Source: Golubevia sp. BC0850 (Eukaryota > Basidiomycota > Exobasidiomycetes > Golubeviales > Golubeviaceae). From it: DNA of 64,000 bases. Both the position numbers and the translations under genes were made by a program. Of this stretch, positions 33,450 through 44,604 are shown one piece after another. The DNA is taken from contig JAAVVG010000017.1 in NCBI GenBank assembly GCA_012976225.1, forward strand, positions 186,001-250,000. The letters run 5' to 3'. The notes below the pieces were generated by a model that was not told the origin of the DNA, did no database searches, and saw only the letters and a list, made by a program, of their open reading frames with translations. Each line of letters starts with the position of its first letter. Position 1 is the first letter of the stretch.

Positions 33450-34399
33450 CTATGTTTGGAACTTTCGTAGAGATGATAATTCTTGAAGTAGTGTTCGAAG
33501 GAGGTAATCGTCTTTTTGAGCGAGTCTGAAAGAGCAGCAGAGAGAGAATATAGGCAACATGATGAATGAACATGTCAGGTCAGGTTGGTCATAGACGAAG
33601 GGTGGGTAGGATAGATGAGGCATTAGAAGAGGTTCTCCTCCCTCCTTGAGCACATCCAACTTCTGAGGGATCTTGGTTTTCAATCATGTTCAGACCATGA
33701 TCAGCCAGACTAGATACCTTGAAATCTTGGGTTCAAAGCACTGACTTTCACCACAAGCCTTTCTGCCTTTCTACATTCCTTCTTGGACCACCCTTTCCCC
33801 ATCTCTTATCTTCTCAACATTTCTCTTTGATCAAACTCACGTAGGAATCAAAGTTTTAGCTTCTTCAACATCCTCCATTCCCAAATTAGCCAACTGAGCG
33901 ATTTCAAAGTCAGTCAATTTTAAATTCTCGTCCTTTTCTTCCTCTAATTCCTCTATCGGATTTCCATCTTCATCGAATTGGCTATTTTGAAATTCTCTCA
34001 AACTTTGATTTACCAAGATAGCTCTAGCTTGTCTAACACTATCACTAGTCTTATATCTACTAAACATTTCAACGTAATCTTGTGTCTTGGTTAAAACTGG
34101 ATTGGTTGTTAATGTATGTTCCTGACCTGAATCTTTTAGAAGTTGAACTTGTCTATCTAATAAAAGTTTCACTTCTGAAGTTGTTAGAGTTTGAACATCT
34201 TCTGGATCATTGGCACTGTCGAACTCTGAAGGAGGTTTGTGAAAGGGTAGAAGGGAAGGTTGGTTGCTGCTCATCCTTCAAATGTAATACAGAAATCTTG
34301 AAACAGTTGCTACTCACCTGGACCAAGCTTTCCCTGATTTGCATCATCTTCTTCTACTGCGTTTCTAAGCTTCCTAAGTTTCCTAGAGGTTGAAGTCAT
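33450..34399 (-). CDS. RPB4: RNA polymerase II subunit RPB4
   Basis: Forms the Rpb4/Rpb7 stalk of RNA polymerase II. Exons 34318-34399, 33841-34225 and 33450-33525 sum to 543 nt (180 residues). Exon 1 gives TSTSRKLRKLRNAVEEDDAN and KLGP. Exon 2 starts EFDSANDPEDVQTLTTSEVK, with KTQDYVEMFSRYKTSDSVRQ and EIAQLANLGMEDVEEAKTLI. Exon 3 closes LAQKDDYLLRTLLQELSSLR. The core follows the RPB4 family closely. The acceptor at 34226-34227 was chosen over a nearer AG because only it keeps frame and yields the family's KLGPEFD-type junction. The second intron is long (315 nt), which hides the last exon from simple reading-frame scans. The start lies 165 bp from the divergent F-box gene. Confidence 0.95.
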
Positions 34400-34563
34400 G
34401 GCGAGATGTCTTGAGGCAAGAAGCAACCTGCTGCTTCTCCTTCTTCCCGAACATCCATCCAAATTTGCTCATCCATTCAATTCAAGGGAAGTCAGTCTGA
34501 ATCTCCCAAGAAGTATAAATTCTGACTTTCTAGTCATCCTTCCGCCACCCCTTTCTCTTCAAG

Positions 34564-35818
34564 ATGGCTTCTCATTCGATCAAAGACTGCCTTCCTCACG
34601 ACATTCTCTTGTCCATCTTCAAATGCCTCGATCCATACCAAGTCTTCAACATCAGAGGAACTTGCAAGGATTGGAAAAATATCATAGATGAGAATAGAAC
34701 CTTCTGGCAGACTCTGGTGGTAGAGAGAGAACTGAGTTTGGATGTCGTCGAACCACTCCTCGAGCTCTACGACGAGAAAAGTGGTTCGACTCTCAAGGAA
34801 GTCTCTCTTAACTTTGCTGGCATAGGAGAACATAAAGTCTTCAACTTTGAAGAACTCGTCAAGACTCTAGACAAGTCCAAAGCAACTCCCCTCTACCTCT
34901 CTCTCAGTTACCTCGGCGTGATCAAGTCAAGTATCATTAAGTCGCATCCAAACGAGCTGTTGGGACGCCTCTCCAAGATGGAACGATATGGATCACACAG
35001 TAGGCATCCTGGAATCTGGCCTTTCACTTCTCGAGTTCGACTTCTTGGAGAGCCTGGAACAGACAAAGGCGGACAACGTGGTAGGAAGAGTTCCCCTCTC
35101 CAAGTCTTCTGGTCGGAAACACCAGCTTTTAACAATAGCTATTTCAACATCAACATCGATCACATTGCCAGTCTCAATCCCGGGAATCTTCGACCATCTT
35201 TCCTCTCTGTGCCTTTATCAAGACCAAACCCATTTCGAGTGGAGAGCTGTGTTAGTATCCCCTTCAAGAACATTAAAGCACCTGGGATTCACGATCAAAG
35301 GCAATACCAGAGAAGGACTGTCTCCTCTTCAATTCCCAAATCTGCAAGTTTTAGAAATCAGATTCGGCAACGAGGAGACCTTTCCCGGCTGGATGAGAAT
35401 TCCACCAACTATCAAGCTGCGAATCTTCCATCTTGATGAGGACATGCCTCTAGCTGACGCTGATGAGCTAATGGTCTCTGTTATATGGAGAACTGCCCCT
35501 GTCTCCGCTGGACTCCCAAAACTTCAGACTCTCAGAATTTTCTGCCCAAGCCAAGGTCTATCTCACTGGCAGACTGAGGCGTTACGTAGTTACCGCGCTG
35601 CAGAGCCAGCGAACTTTCTGTATCTTCTTCAGAGAAGGAATCAAAACGTCGAAGCTGGAATGGAGGTGAATGGAATCAAGATGGAACGCATCAAGAAGCT
35701 TGTCATCGCCTTCGACAAGTACACTCCTCAACAGTTGGATGAGCTCAGAGAGCTGGTGGAGGAAGTTGTAGAGATGACGGCAGAGAATGAATTTTGTGAA
35801 GTTGAGGTTTCAAACTGA
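34564..35818 (+). CDS. F-box protein with a frame change near 34980
   Basis: Probable substrate adaptor of an SCF ubiquitin ligase. The N-terminus is a clear F-box (LPHDILLSIFKCLDPYQVFN, then IRGTCKDWKNIIDENRTFWQ). The remainder is an irregular leucine-rich region: KEVSLNFAGIGEHKVFNFEE, TPLYLSLSYLGVI, then in another frame GLSLLEFDFLESLEQT, RTLKHLGFTIKG, FPNLQVLEIRFGNEETFPGW and LPKLQTLRIFCPS. It ends at 35818. Between about 34925 and 34985 the frame shifts by one. GT...AG introns of 37 or 52 nt ending at the AAG at 34976-34978 would fit, but their donors (GTCGCA, GTCAAG) are weak. A real frameshift cannot be excluded. If so, this is a recent pseudogene. Confidence 0.75.
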
Positions 35819-36588
35819 AGCCTTTCTGAGTGAAGGCTTCATTCTTCGAGGTGAGTTGCCTTTGATATTCAAGTTTCAATCGTCGTATAGGAAAGAATCG
35901 AAAGTTCTGACTTCGACTGTTGTGACTTTCAATTATCATCTCGCAGGTCAACGACGTCTTCTTCGAAAGTCTCTTTCTCGAGAGTGCAGATGTCAATTGG
36001 GCTCTTGGTCTCTTCAAAACGTCATTATACCTTTCTCGATTTATCAACAATGCAGTTTCTACTAAAGAGATGCTCACCAGCCAGTCTCCAATCGAGCCGT
36101 TTCCCCTCTCTCCTTTCGCCAATTTCGCTGTTTGTGGTCCGCCTTTCTGGTCCGCCTTTTCTCCTCTTTCCTCGTACCTCTTCCTCTCTGTTTTTCTCTT
36201 CAGCTCCCCACCGTACTCATCAGCTGGAAATTTCAGAAGTTGAAATGTGTGCCTTTACTTTCATCCTCCCAACTCGTTCGCACTAGCAACCTGAATCTGA
36301 TTCGCCCTTAGTTCCCCTTCTCCAGATCAAGACGACGTGTTACCCGCACTTAGAGTGCAGCGCAATTCAACGAGAAGAAGGTCACAGAAATACGACTCTG
36401 TGACAAGTGCGCTGTCTGCGCTGACTATTAGGCAGAAAAAGATTCCTGATTCGCGATTCTTCGACTTCTTCTTCTTTCTTCTCAATAACATCGCCGTCTT
36501 ATTCGGATTCCTGAATCGAAATCTAAGCTTAAAGGTTCAGGAAAAGAATCGAAAGCTATTGAAGGAATCCCCGGTCTTACATTTCATC
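35819..36588. other. Intergenic, nothing recognised
   Basis: About 770 bases between the F-box gene and the first acetyltransferase gene. The right part is presumed promoter and leader. Reading frames here have no family resemblance. Confidence 0.4.
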
Positions 36589-37496
36589 ATGGCCACAACG
36601 AAATTCAGATCGGATTCTTATGATCTTCGATTAGCTGAGTCTATCCAGGATCTGTTAAGCGCCTTACGCATTCGACAGTCAGTATTTATCGAGGAGCAAA
36701 AATATGAGCAAGGAGTGGAAATCGATGAGTAAGTATTCAGTAGGCTTCGAGAAGGGTGACTGAAAGCTTATATTTCTCTTTCGTACCAACAGTTACGATT
36801 TCATATCTTCACACTTCATTCTTTCATCTCATAATGACCCGACCAATATTGTAGGAACGATTCGATTCCTACCCTATCCAATCCCAACCTCGAACCTTCA
36901 GAAAATCAAGGAATCAGAGTGGGCGAAAGGTTCTCCCCTTGGTGGAGTCTCGACCCCAGAGGATCTAGTCGACTCACTCTTGCATAACCATGCTCAAGAA
37001 AGGCCTTCCGATGACCAGATCATACAGATTAAGTTCGGGAGAGTAGCGATTTCGAAAGAAGCCAGAGGAATGAAATTGGGCGAGAAGATGTTGCTGGATT
37101 GTGAAGATTGGTTCTTACAGGCGATAAGAAACAGAAGTGAGAAAGAAGGCTTAGGGATCAAAGAAGTGGAATTCAGAGCTAGTAGTCAGCATTTTGTTGT
37201 CGGTTTCTATGAGCGGTGAGTGAGAAGCTGCGTGCCATGAAGAAGAGCTACGAGAGGAAAGCAGACCTCATGGCCTCATCATGAGCTTCATCTAACCTTC
37301 CTTTTCACTTGGTACTCGAAAATTACAGACTAGGCTATGCGACAGAAGGGGATGTTTACAGTGAGTTTGGGAAGCGAGTCAAAGCTCCAAGATGGCCAAC
37401 CAGGCAATCACTGATCCTCACCTCTCTTTCGCTTCACCTGACAAAGTGGATACTGGAACACCTCATCAGCTCGTAAAGAAGCTAGTCGGGCTTTGA
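36589..37496 (+). CDS. GNAT-family acetyltransferase, tandem copy A
   Basis: Acetyl-CoA dependent N-acetyltransferase of unknown substrate. Exons 36589-36728, 36793-37215, 37329-37360 and 37447-37496 sum to 645 nt (214 residues). GNAT features: LLSALRIRQSVFIEEQKYE at the start, then beta strands NIVGTIRFLPYPIP, the acetyl-CoA loop motif FGRVAISKEARGMKLGEKML, and VEFRASSQHFVVGFYERLGY. The end reads TEGDVYMDTGTPHQ, which matches the usual E-G-x-x-(D)-x-G-x-P-H finish of this subfamily. Two of the four exons are only 32 and 50 nt. The last acceptor uses AAG. The second copy follows head-to-tail 272 bp after the stop. Confidence 0.88.
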
Positions 37497-37767
37497 AGGG
37501 TCCCAAGGAGCGCATTCATCAACAAACAAACGGTCCCTAGAATCTATCGCAATCTGCAAGCCGCCGATTTCTCTGACCAAAGCTTCATGTTACCACCAAT
37601 ACATCTACCTCGAATTTCAGTTGTTTCTGTTTCCCATATTGCCATGAAGAGCGTGGCTTGATTTCTCTCATGGGCCCTACGTGAGCACTCGCTCGTCTTC
37701 GGATCGCGAAGAAGATTTCCATTCTCATTTTGCCGTTTGCGTCTTCTCCTCCTGTCCATACACTTAT

Positions 37768-38791
37768 ATGTCAAGCTCGGACTACACAGTTAAGCTAGTC
37801 AGCTCAGAAACTGAACTTCGAGCTTGCTACGATGTCAGGATGAAGGTGAGCATATCAAGAGAAGTATCCACAAACCTTTTCGAGTCACGAAGAGATTGAC
37901 CTTTCTTCTCTCTTTTCAGGTCTTCACGGATGAGCAAGGTTTCGATGCTGATCTGGAACTCGACGAGTAAGTATACGGTCTCAGATCTCAGAACCATCGA
38001 ATTTCTACAAGCTCGAAGCTCTAAAGGCAACTGACAAGGCCAATTTCTCCCCGTGAACAGGCATGACTGCGACTCGATTCATTTCGTCGTGGCCTTATCC
38101 ACAGACCCATCGCATGTAGTTGGAACTGTACGATACTGTCCATACCCGTATCCTACCAAGACGGCATCCGAGGAAGCTGCCTCGATACCAAACGCTCTGA
38201 GCAAAGGAGTGAAAAGTCATGCAGAAGCAATTGAAGGGTTCCGCCTCTCTTCTTCAAACAACGAAGCAGCCCCTGGAACAGCTGGTGCTAAGCTGGGTAG
38301 ATTGGCTCTGCTGAAAGAGACCAGAGGAAAGAAACTTGGAGAGAAGACAGTAAGAGAGGCGGAAAGCTGGATCGAAGAGATCTTGAAAAAGGATGGCAAG
38401 GTCGAGCACGTTGAGTATAGAGCTTCCGCTCAAATGTATGCGATTGGGTTCTATGAAAAGTGAGTCTGAGCGTTCTGAGCTCAAATTCTTCAAATATTCA
38501 TCTGTTGAAACACTCAGTCACAAGGACCTCGACGTCGGATCTGTGACTTCCGGGGTGTGGCAACTGACCCCCTCTCAAACTTGCCCCTGATCCTCTGCCT
38601 CACACAGGTTAGGATATGAAGCTGAAGGGGAGCCTTATGGTAAGCCCTGAGGATGGGCCAGAAGGCGAACACTTCTCCTAGACTGATACTGATTATTTCT
38701 TCTTCTTCCTCCCCCTCCTGGTCTCGTTGGCCCAACAGATGACGACGGTCAGCCTCACAAGATGTGTCGAAAGATCGTTTCTTTGCGATAA
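37768..38791 (+). CDS. GNAT-family acetyltransferase, tandem copy B
   Basis: Paralogue of the upstream gene. Exons 37768-37845, 37920-37966, 38061-38459, 38608-38639 and 38739-38791 sum to 609 nt (202 residues). Conserved blocks: RACYDVRMKVFTDEQGFDAD, SHVVGTVRYCPYPYPT, acetyl-CoA loop LGRLALLKETRGKKLGEKTV, YRASAQMYAIGFYEKLGYEA and the close GEPYDDDGQPHKMCRKIV. The last three splice sites match copy A in position and phase, and both have a 32-nt exon encoding the LGY..EG block. Copy B carries one additional intron near its N-terminus (after RMK). The EG-DDDGxPH ending is closer to the family consensus than in copy A, so B may be the less changed member. Confidence 0.9.
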
Positions 38792-39135
38792 GTTGTCTCT
38801 CTATCTGCTACCACTTTTCTTTAGATGTGCTCGAGCTCTCGAGAGGGATGGGTTCCGGTGGGGGGAAAACGGGCCGAGTAGATTGATGTTCACTTGCTCT
38901 GTGGTGAAGGGTAGAATCTCTTTTGTACTTTAGACAAACGAATTTATTACTCCCTCAACTTTCTTGCATACAGTCTCTTCGGATCTCCCCGCCAGCAAGA
39001 GACTCTGGTTATTTTGGTTTGACCTCTTCGCTTCCACCATCAGACCGCTCTCATAGAAGCTCCTACCATCTCTATCCTACCCCTTTTTGATTCTCAAATT
39101 TTTTCAAACTTTGAGTGGGACTACAAGGAATCCAA

Positions 39136-42100
39136 ATGACATCAAATGGACAAGTAGAAGCAGAAGCATCATCTGGTGCTATCTCCGAGCCTCTTCCGCT
39201 TCCACATCCTAAACCACTTCTACAAAACAGCCAAGACTTAACTCCACTTTCAAGCTCAGAAAGTTCAGACTATCATCCTAATCAGCTCCGTCAAACCGAT
39301 GTTGATCCTCATGATGAAAACAGCTCAATCTTTGAACAGAATTGGAACCACTGGTTGGAAGGAGCTACAAAAGGGACTTCTTTCCTAGATTCAAAGAGGG
39401 AAAGCGAGCGTCACTTTGTCAAGGAACATGGTACCTGTGTTGTGAATACGGATCTCTCGTATGAGACGATCGGTGAGTTGTCTGCAAGGTTGGACATGAG
39501 TCTTGGAGAAGAGAGGTTGGAGAACAAGAAACCTATGCATCACTCACTCGCTGGGCAGGAGAGGTAATTGGCTGGTGTTTGAGGAAAGCAGGTAGAAGAG
39601 TAATAGGAGTCAATAGTGATTCACCCAGTTGCTTCCGAACTGTGCTCACCTCTTCTCTGATCTGAATTGGCAGAGAAAGGCAAAGCGCAGCACGTCTAAA
39701 ACTCCTCTTCCTCCTTTCTCTTCCAACCTTTCTTCTTACCTATTCCAGGATTCTGGAAAGAATGCTTCCTGGCAGTACCGGACGTGGAAAAATCTTCAAG
39801 ACGTAAGAGAGCGTGAGTCTTCAAGGGCAAGAAACAAATGCTTCGCCACACTAGTTTCCTCTCGAAAATCTCAGTGGCACTTGACTGACTCTTGATTCAA
39901 TTGTTTCTTCTGTAAATCTCCAGTGCTGCTTTGAGACGTCACGGTTTCACCTCTCTCTTGGACAGGCCGGCACTTGCACGATACTGTGCACATGCAAGAA
40001 GAGTCTTTCAAGCAGAATTCGCCTGTTTCTCCTTAGCCCCTACTACCAAGAAGTTCGAATCGGCTCTCATGGGAGAAGTCTCAACTGACGGTACAGTCCC
40101 CACCTGCAAAACGAACAGCTACTGTGAAGGTCTCATCAATCATGAAGAATCCTTCGTTATCAAGAACGTCGATTACGATGCTCGTATCCAAACTCGGCCT
40201 CATCTTCAAGAGCAAGCCGATAAGAACCCTCACAAGATGAAGTTCTATGCTTCAGCGCCGCTCTTTCTATCTCTACCTTCAGGAGAGAAGGAAGACACTC
40301 TCGTGTCTGTGGGAAGACTCTGTTTAATTTCCGCCGCTCCGAGGCCTAATTGGAACGATGATGACACTAAGCTGTTGAATGAGATCTCTTTGATGACCAC
40401 GGAGAGCTTAGAGAGAGAGATGCAGACAGTCAGATCTAAGAGAGTCTCTCTGATGCAGCGAGCTACCGGTGAGTGTGATCATCTCCCCTCCATCCCCTCC
40501 ATCCCCTCCATCACCTCCATCACCTCCATCACCTCAGCTTCTCACCTCATCTCGCCTCATTTAATCATCATTTACTCCTCATTCCCAATCCTATAGCTTT
40601 CCTCGCTAGATCGGTGGAAGAACCTCATCTCGTGGGAGGACATGCTTGCTCTGAAGGGATTGGCGCAGGAAGTGGACCGACCACCCCTGAGGGCTTTAGC
40701 TATTGCCCAAAGAGAGTTCAGCTAGCCTGCAACCAGGTTCAAAAGGCAGTAGGCGCTAGTTCGGTCTTCGCTATCGATGTCTCTACGTTCAGATATCAAA
40801 AGTCTACAGCGAGATCCCCAGCAGCCTCAACAGGTAGCCCTCGCACTTCCTTCTACCCTCAATCTCCCTGGATCTCTTCCCCTCTCACTCCTCCTGCAGA
40901 AAGTTCTTTTGGAGAAGGAAGCGAAGGCTCAGGATCATCTCTCAAGAGGTCAAAGAGCCGACCTCACTTCAGGAGCATCTCTTCTCAGATCTCGTCCCAA
41001 CTTTCGAACCAAACTCCCACCTCCGAGGATGGGGATCTGATCCGAATTCCGGAAACCGGTCCAACTTTTGTCGCTTCTGGAAGTTCAACCACTGGAAATG
41101 TGACATATGGAACTGCCCAAAGAAAGGCTCTGAGTTCATGGCTTAGTTCTTGGAGAAAGGAATCTCGTGCTTCAAGACCTGCAAACTATCTCGTTCAATT
41201 GACGGATGCTTCGGACGATACCGACGATGAAGGACCCATGAGCAACAATCCTCTTGGACCTCTGCTTCTCGATTCCGAGAAAACAGTTCAGTATGTCGCT
41301 ATCCCAACCTTCTCTCTAGATCAGCAACCTCTCTTCGTGCTCCTTGCCTGTTTCAATGAGAGAACGGTCGTCGAGGAGGAATGCTTTCTGTTCATCGAGA
41401 GTTCGGCAGCCATCATCCGAAGCTCCATGCTGAGGCAGGCTGTGATGAAGGCGGACTCTCAAGCACACTTGTTCGTTCAACAGGTTCAGCACGGTACGTA
41501 GTTTGAATTGAGCTTTCTGCTTGAAATTTTAACCATCATCTGACTTTATTCTCTCTCTCCCTCTCTCCCTCACCTTTATGTTTCAGAGCTAAGGACACCA
41601 CTTCACGCCATTCTAGGGATCTCAGACTTCATTCGTGCCTCACTGAACGGAGACATTGCAACTGACGAGAGGATAGATCTGAGTGATGACAGCGTTCTGC
41701 TATCTCTACTAGAATCCATAAGACTCGCGGGATCGAAGTGAGTAGAAGGGTTGAACCGAATCGATCTCTGTCAAACCGTCTTCTTTTCTCGTCTTACTGA
41801 CTCTCAACCCTCTATCACATCTTTAACCCAAAGCTTGAACTCGATTCTCGATGACATCTTGGACTTCGGCCAGTCTAGTGGCATCTCTAACAGTGCAACC
41901 GCTGCAGAAAGAAGAGTGGAAGATGTAGATTTATCAAGAGTCATAGAAGATCTCAGCACGGATGAGTTAGAACACTTACATCTCACCAACCTCATCGACG
42001 ATCAGGTCTCCAATAGGCTACATCAAGCCTCCCGACTCGGAGAACAAAGATCTCCAGAGCTCATCATCAAAATGAACCCTCTCTTAGAGAATCAAAGATG

Positions 42101-44080
42101 GCGTGTAGACAGAACCTCTCTTCAGAAGATTCTCAAGAAAATCGTCAACAACGCCTTGAGGTTCACCGAGAGCGGTTATGTCCTCATCTCAATCAATCCG
42201 ACTCAACTGTCTCCTTCTTCGACACCTTCAAGCGAGCATTTGATCTGCTTCACCATCCAAGACACCGGGCCTGGAAGTAAGTGCATTCTTCTTGCTTCCT
42301 TGATCTCTCGTCTCTTGAACACTCCAGCTCAACTCTTTCTCTCCCTTTTCTCATTGCGCGTACAGTGTCTAGAGAATTCATCGAAACGAAGCTCCTGAAG
42401 CCTTTCGCAAAAGGAAGTAGCTTCAAGCAAGGTTCAGGTGTGAGTAGCTTTTGTCGTCACCGTCGAGTTTCATCGAAGGTCCCATGTCACCAAAGGAGCG
42501 CGTCTGATCCTTATCTCTTCCCTTCCTTCCATCCGATCAGCTTGGAATGACAGTTGCGGCTTCTCTAGCTGATGCAATGGGGGGAAAGGTTCTAGTGAAG
42601 AGCGAAGTTGGATCCGGGACAGGTAAGATTTAGGTAAAAGGCTCTTGGTCTCCGCCTCTTGATCTGACTTTCTCTTCTCCTCTCTCTCTTCTCTTCTTCC
42701 AACAGAAATCGACGTCTTGCTGCCGTTGTTGAATCTTGGCTCCATTCAAGCCCCTCCAGATCCAAAGTACAAGGTCAAAACTGCTCACTTCGTCGGTTTC
42801 AATTCTAGTGGCTCTGAACAGGTCAAGATTCTGATCGAACAAGAGCTCGTCAATCACGATACTACGATAGTGGATTCAGTAGCTGAAGCAGAAGTTCTCA
42901 TCTTATCCGAGGATCGTCTCTCTGATGAGTCGCTTCCAGACCGGATTCAAGACCTGAGAGGGGACGTTCGAGTCATCGTGGTAACTGGCAATCTCGTCGC
43001 TAGGTCGCTTGACCTTCTTCCGTGCGACAATCACGTACTTTCAAATCGACCAATCCGATTCCTCAAACCTCCCTTCGCTCCATCCATGCTCAAAAGCATG
43101 AATGAGTTCCTCGAAGAAGAGACTCCATTCCGTCTATTACCTCTTCGGGCCCGTAGACAAGGCGCATCTAGCAGCTCTCAACAATCGGAGCAGGAGAGAG
43201 GAAGAACTAGTGCTCTTGGAGTGGAGCGAGACGCTTCCTCTTCCAGTTCCAGCAAGACTCAAACTAAGGAACAAGAAGCTGCCTCTACTGAACCGTCAGC
43301 GGATGCTCTACAATCAGCAGGCGATGATACAGAGTTCAAAGTTTTGATCGTTGAGGTGAGTACCATGATCTTATCGTAGCAGCCATCCATCTCCTTCTCT
43401 TTCACAGTGATTGTTCATCTTTCTTCTTGTTAACTCCTGCAGGACAATCCCATCAACATGAAACTTCTCTCGACCATCTGTGATCGTATGAAAATCAAAG
43501 TCAGCTGTTGAAGCACTTCCTCACGTCTCTGTCGTGCTTGATCGTTTGCTGATCTTTGCCTTTATCCTCATTCGCAGACCGAGAAAGCCATGGACGGCGC
43601 GGAAGCGATATTGAAGTACATCGAATTTAAGCCTTCACTCGTCCTTCTTGACATCTCTCTTCCAATCAAGGACGGATTCGAGGCTTGTATCGAGATGCGT
43701 GCTCATTCGCTTGAACGAGAACCGAGGATTGTCGCAGTCACGGCATTGTCTAGTCAACAGGACAAGAGCAGAGGCTTGGGTGAGTTCATAGGTGACAAGC
43801 CTCAAAGAAACACTTCGTTGCTGATCGCTATTCTCTCTGTCGTCTTCTCACCTCTCCCTCTCTCTCTCTCACACACACCCGCACACAGAACTCGGTATAG
43901 ATGACTGGAGGACCAAAGTAAGTCTCGAAACGTCCGCCGCCGCACTCTGGGGTTTCTCGAAGCCCAGGGACTGATGTCTTCCCTCTCTTTTCCTCACAGC
44001 CCGTTTCAATGAGAGGATTGAAGACAGATCTAGAAGGATGGAGAGCGACTTGGAACGCTACCCATCTTCGTTCTTTCTGA
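39136..44080 (+). CDS. Hybrid histidine kinase: GAF, HisKA, HATPase and receiver
   Basis: Phosphorelay sensor, probably feeding an HPt protein and the HOG pathway. The start at 39136 gives a disordered N-terminus. A GAF-like sensor follows at about 39925-40470 (ARYCAHARRVFQAEFACFSL ... KFYASAPLFLSL), then a Ser-rich linker region. The H-box crosses a splice as QHELRTPLHAILGISDFI, with the phospho-His. The ATPase has N-box KKIVNNALRFTESGYVLI, G1 IQDTGPG, F-box PFAKGSSF and G2 GSGLGMTVAASLADAMGG. The receiver has the acid pocket LIVEDNPINMKL, the phospho-Asp in SLVLLDISLPIKDGFEA and the Lys in WRTKPVSMRGL; it ends at 44080. No transmembrane helix was seen, so it should be cytosolic. About a dozen exons are needed. 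All key residues are present. Confidence 0.92.
40483..40535 (+). repeat. Minisatellite inside a histidine-kinase intron
   Basis: Five to six tandem copies of a 9-base unit (ccatcccct changing to ccatcacct) lie just after the donor GTGAGT near 40470. They sit within the intron, so copy-number change would not alter the protein. Confidence 0.75.
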
Positions 44081-44604
44081 AAATCTCATCCAATCAACTT
44101 CTCTCAAGGTCCTTCAAAACCAACTCTCTTTTCGTCTAAAACTCCTCAATTTCTCTCCTCTTCCTCTCAGCCAACCTGAATTTCAAGACCCAAATTAATA
44201 CACCTCAATTCTTTAATCAATTCTTTCATCAATCTTCCTTCTCCAAGCCTCTACTTTCACCGGATTTTCCCTCTGTCACCAGTATCCTTCGAAATCGCTT
44301 TTACAAATGCTTGTCCTTCCCAGTGGCTTTTCCTACATCACTTGTCTATAATCCGTAATCAGTCCACGAACTCCTTGTAACAACGTACTTTCTCCTTCTC
44401 CCATTTCTCTTCTTTATTTTGTCTGGATGCAAACAAAAATAGTAGCTTTGAGGTAATTCGTCACACCTTTTAATATGATTTTTGAGGAGATTCGATGGAG
44501 AAATTGGATTATTGAATTGACTAAAGTTACAATGATTGGAGAGAGAAGACTGGGAAGGCAGAGAGAAAGTAAAGCGAAAGCGAGCAAAGGAAAGAAGAAG
44601 AGTT
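44081..44604. other. Convergent gap between histidine kinase and HUS1
   Basis: About 525 bases holding two presumed 3' UTRs. The sequence is T/C-rich on the left and A/G-rich on the right. No gene was seen. Confidence 0.4.

Noticed and set aside
34958-34978. A 19-nt GT...AG intron in the F-box gene
   Set aside because: It keeps frame, but the length is far below any fungal intron I know. Kept only as one of several options.
39115-39135. Earlier start for the histidine kinase
   Set aside because: The codon at 39115 is GTG. The first ATG in frame is at 39136.
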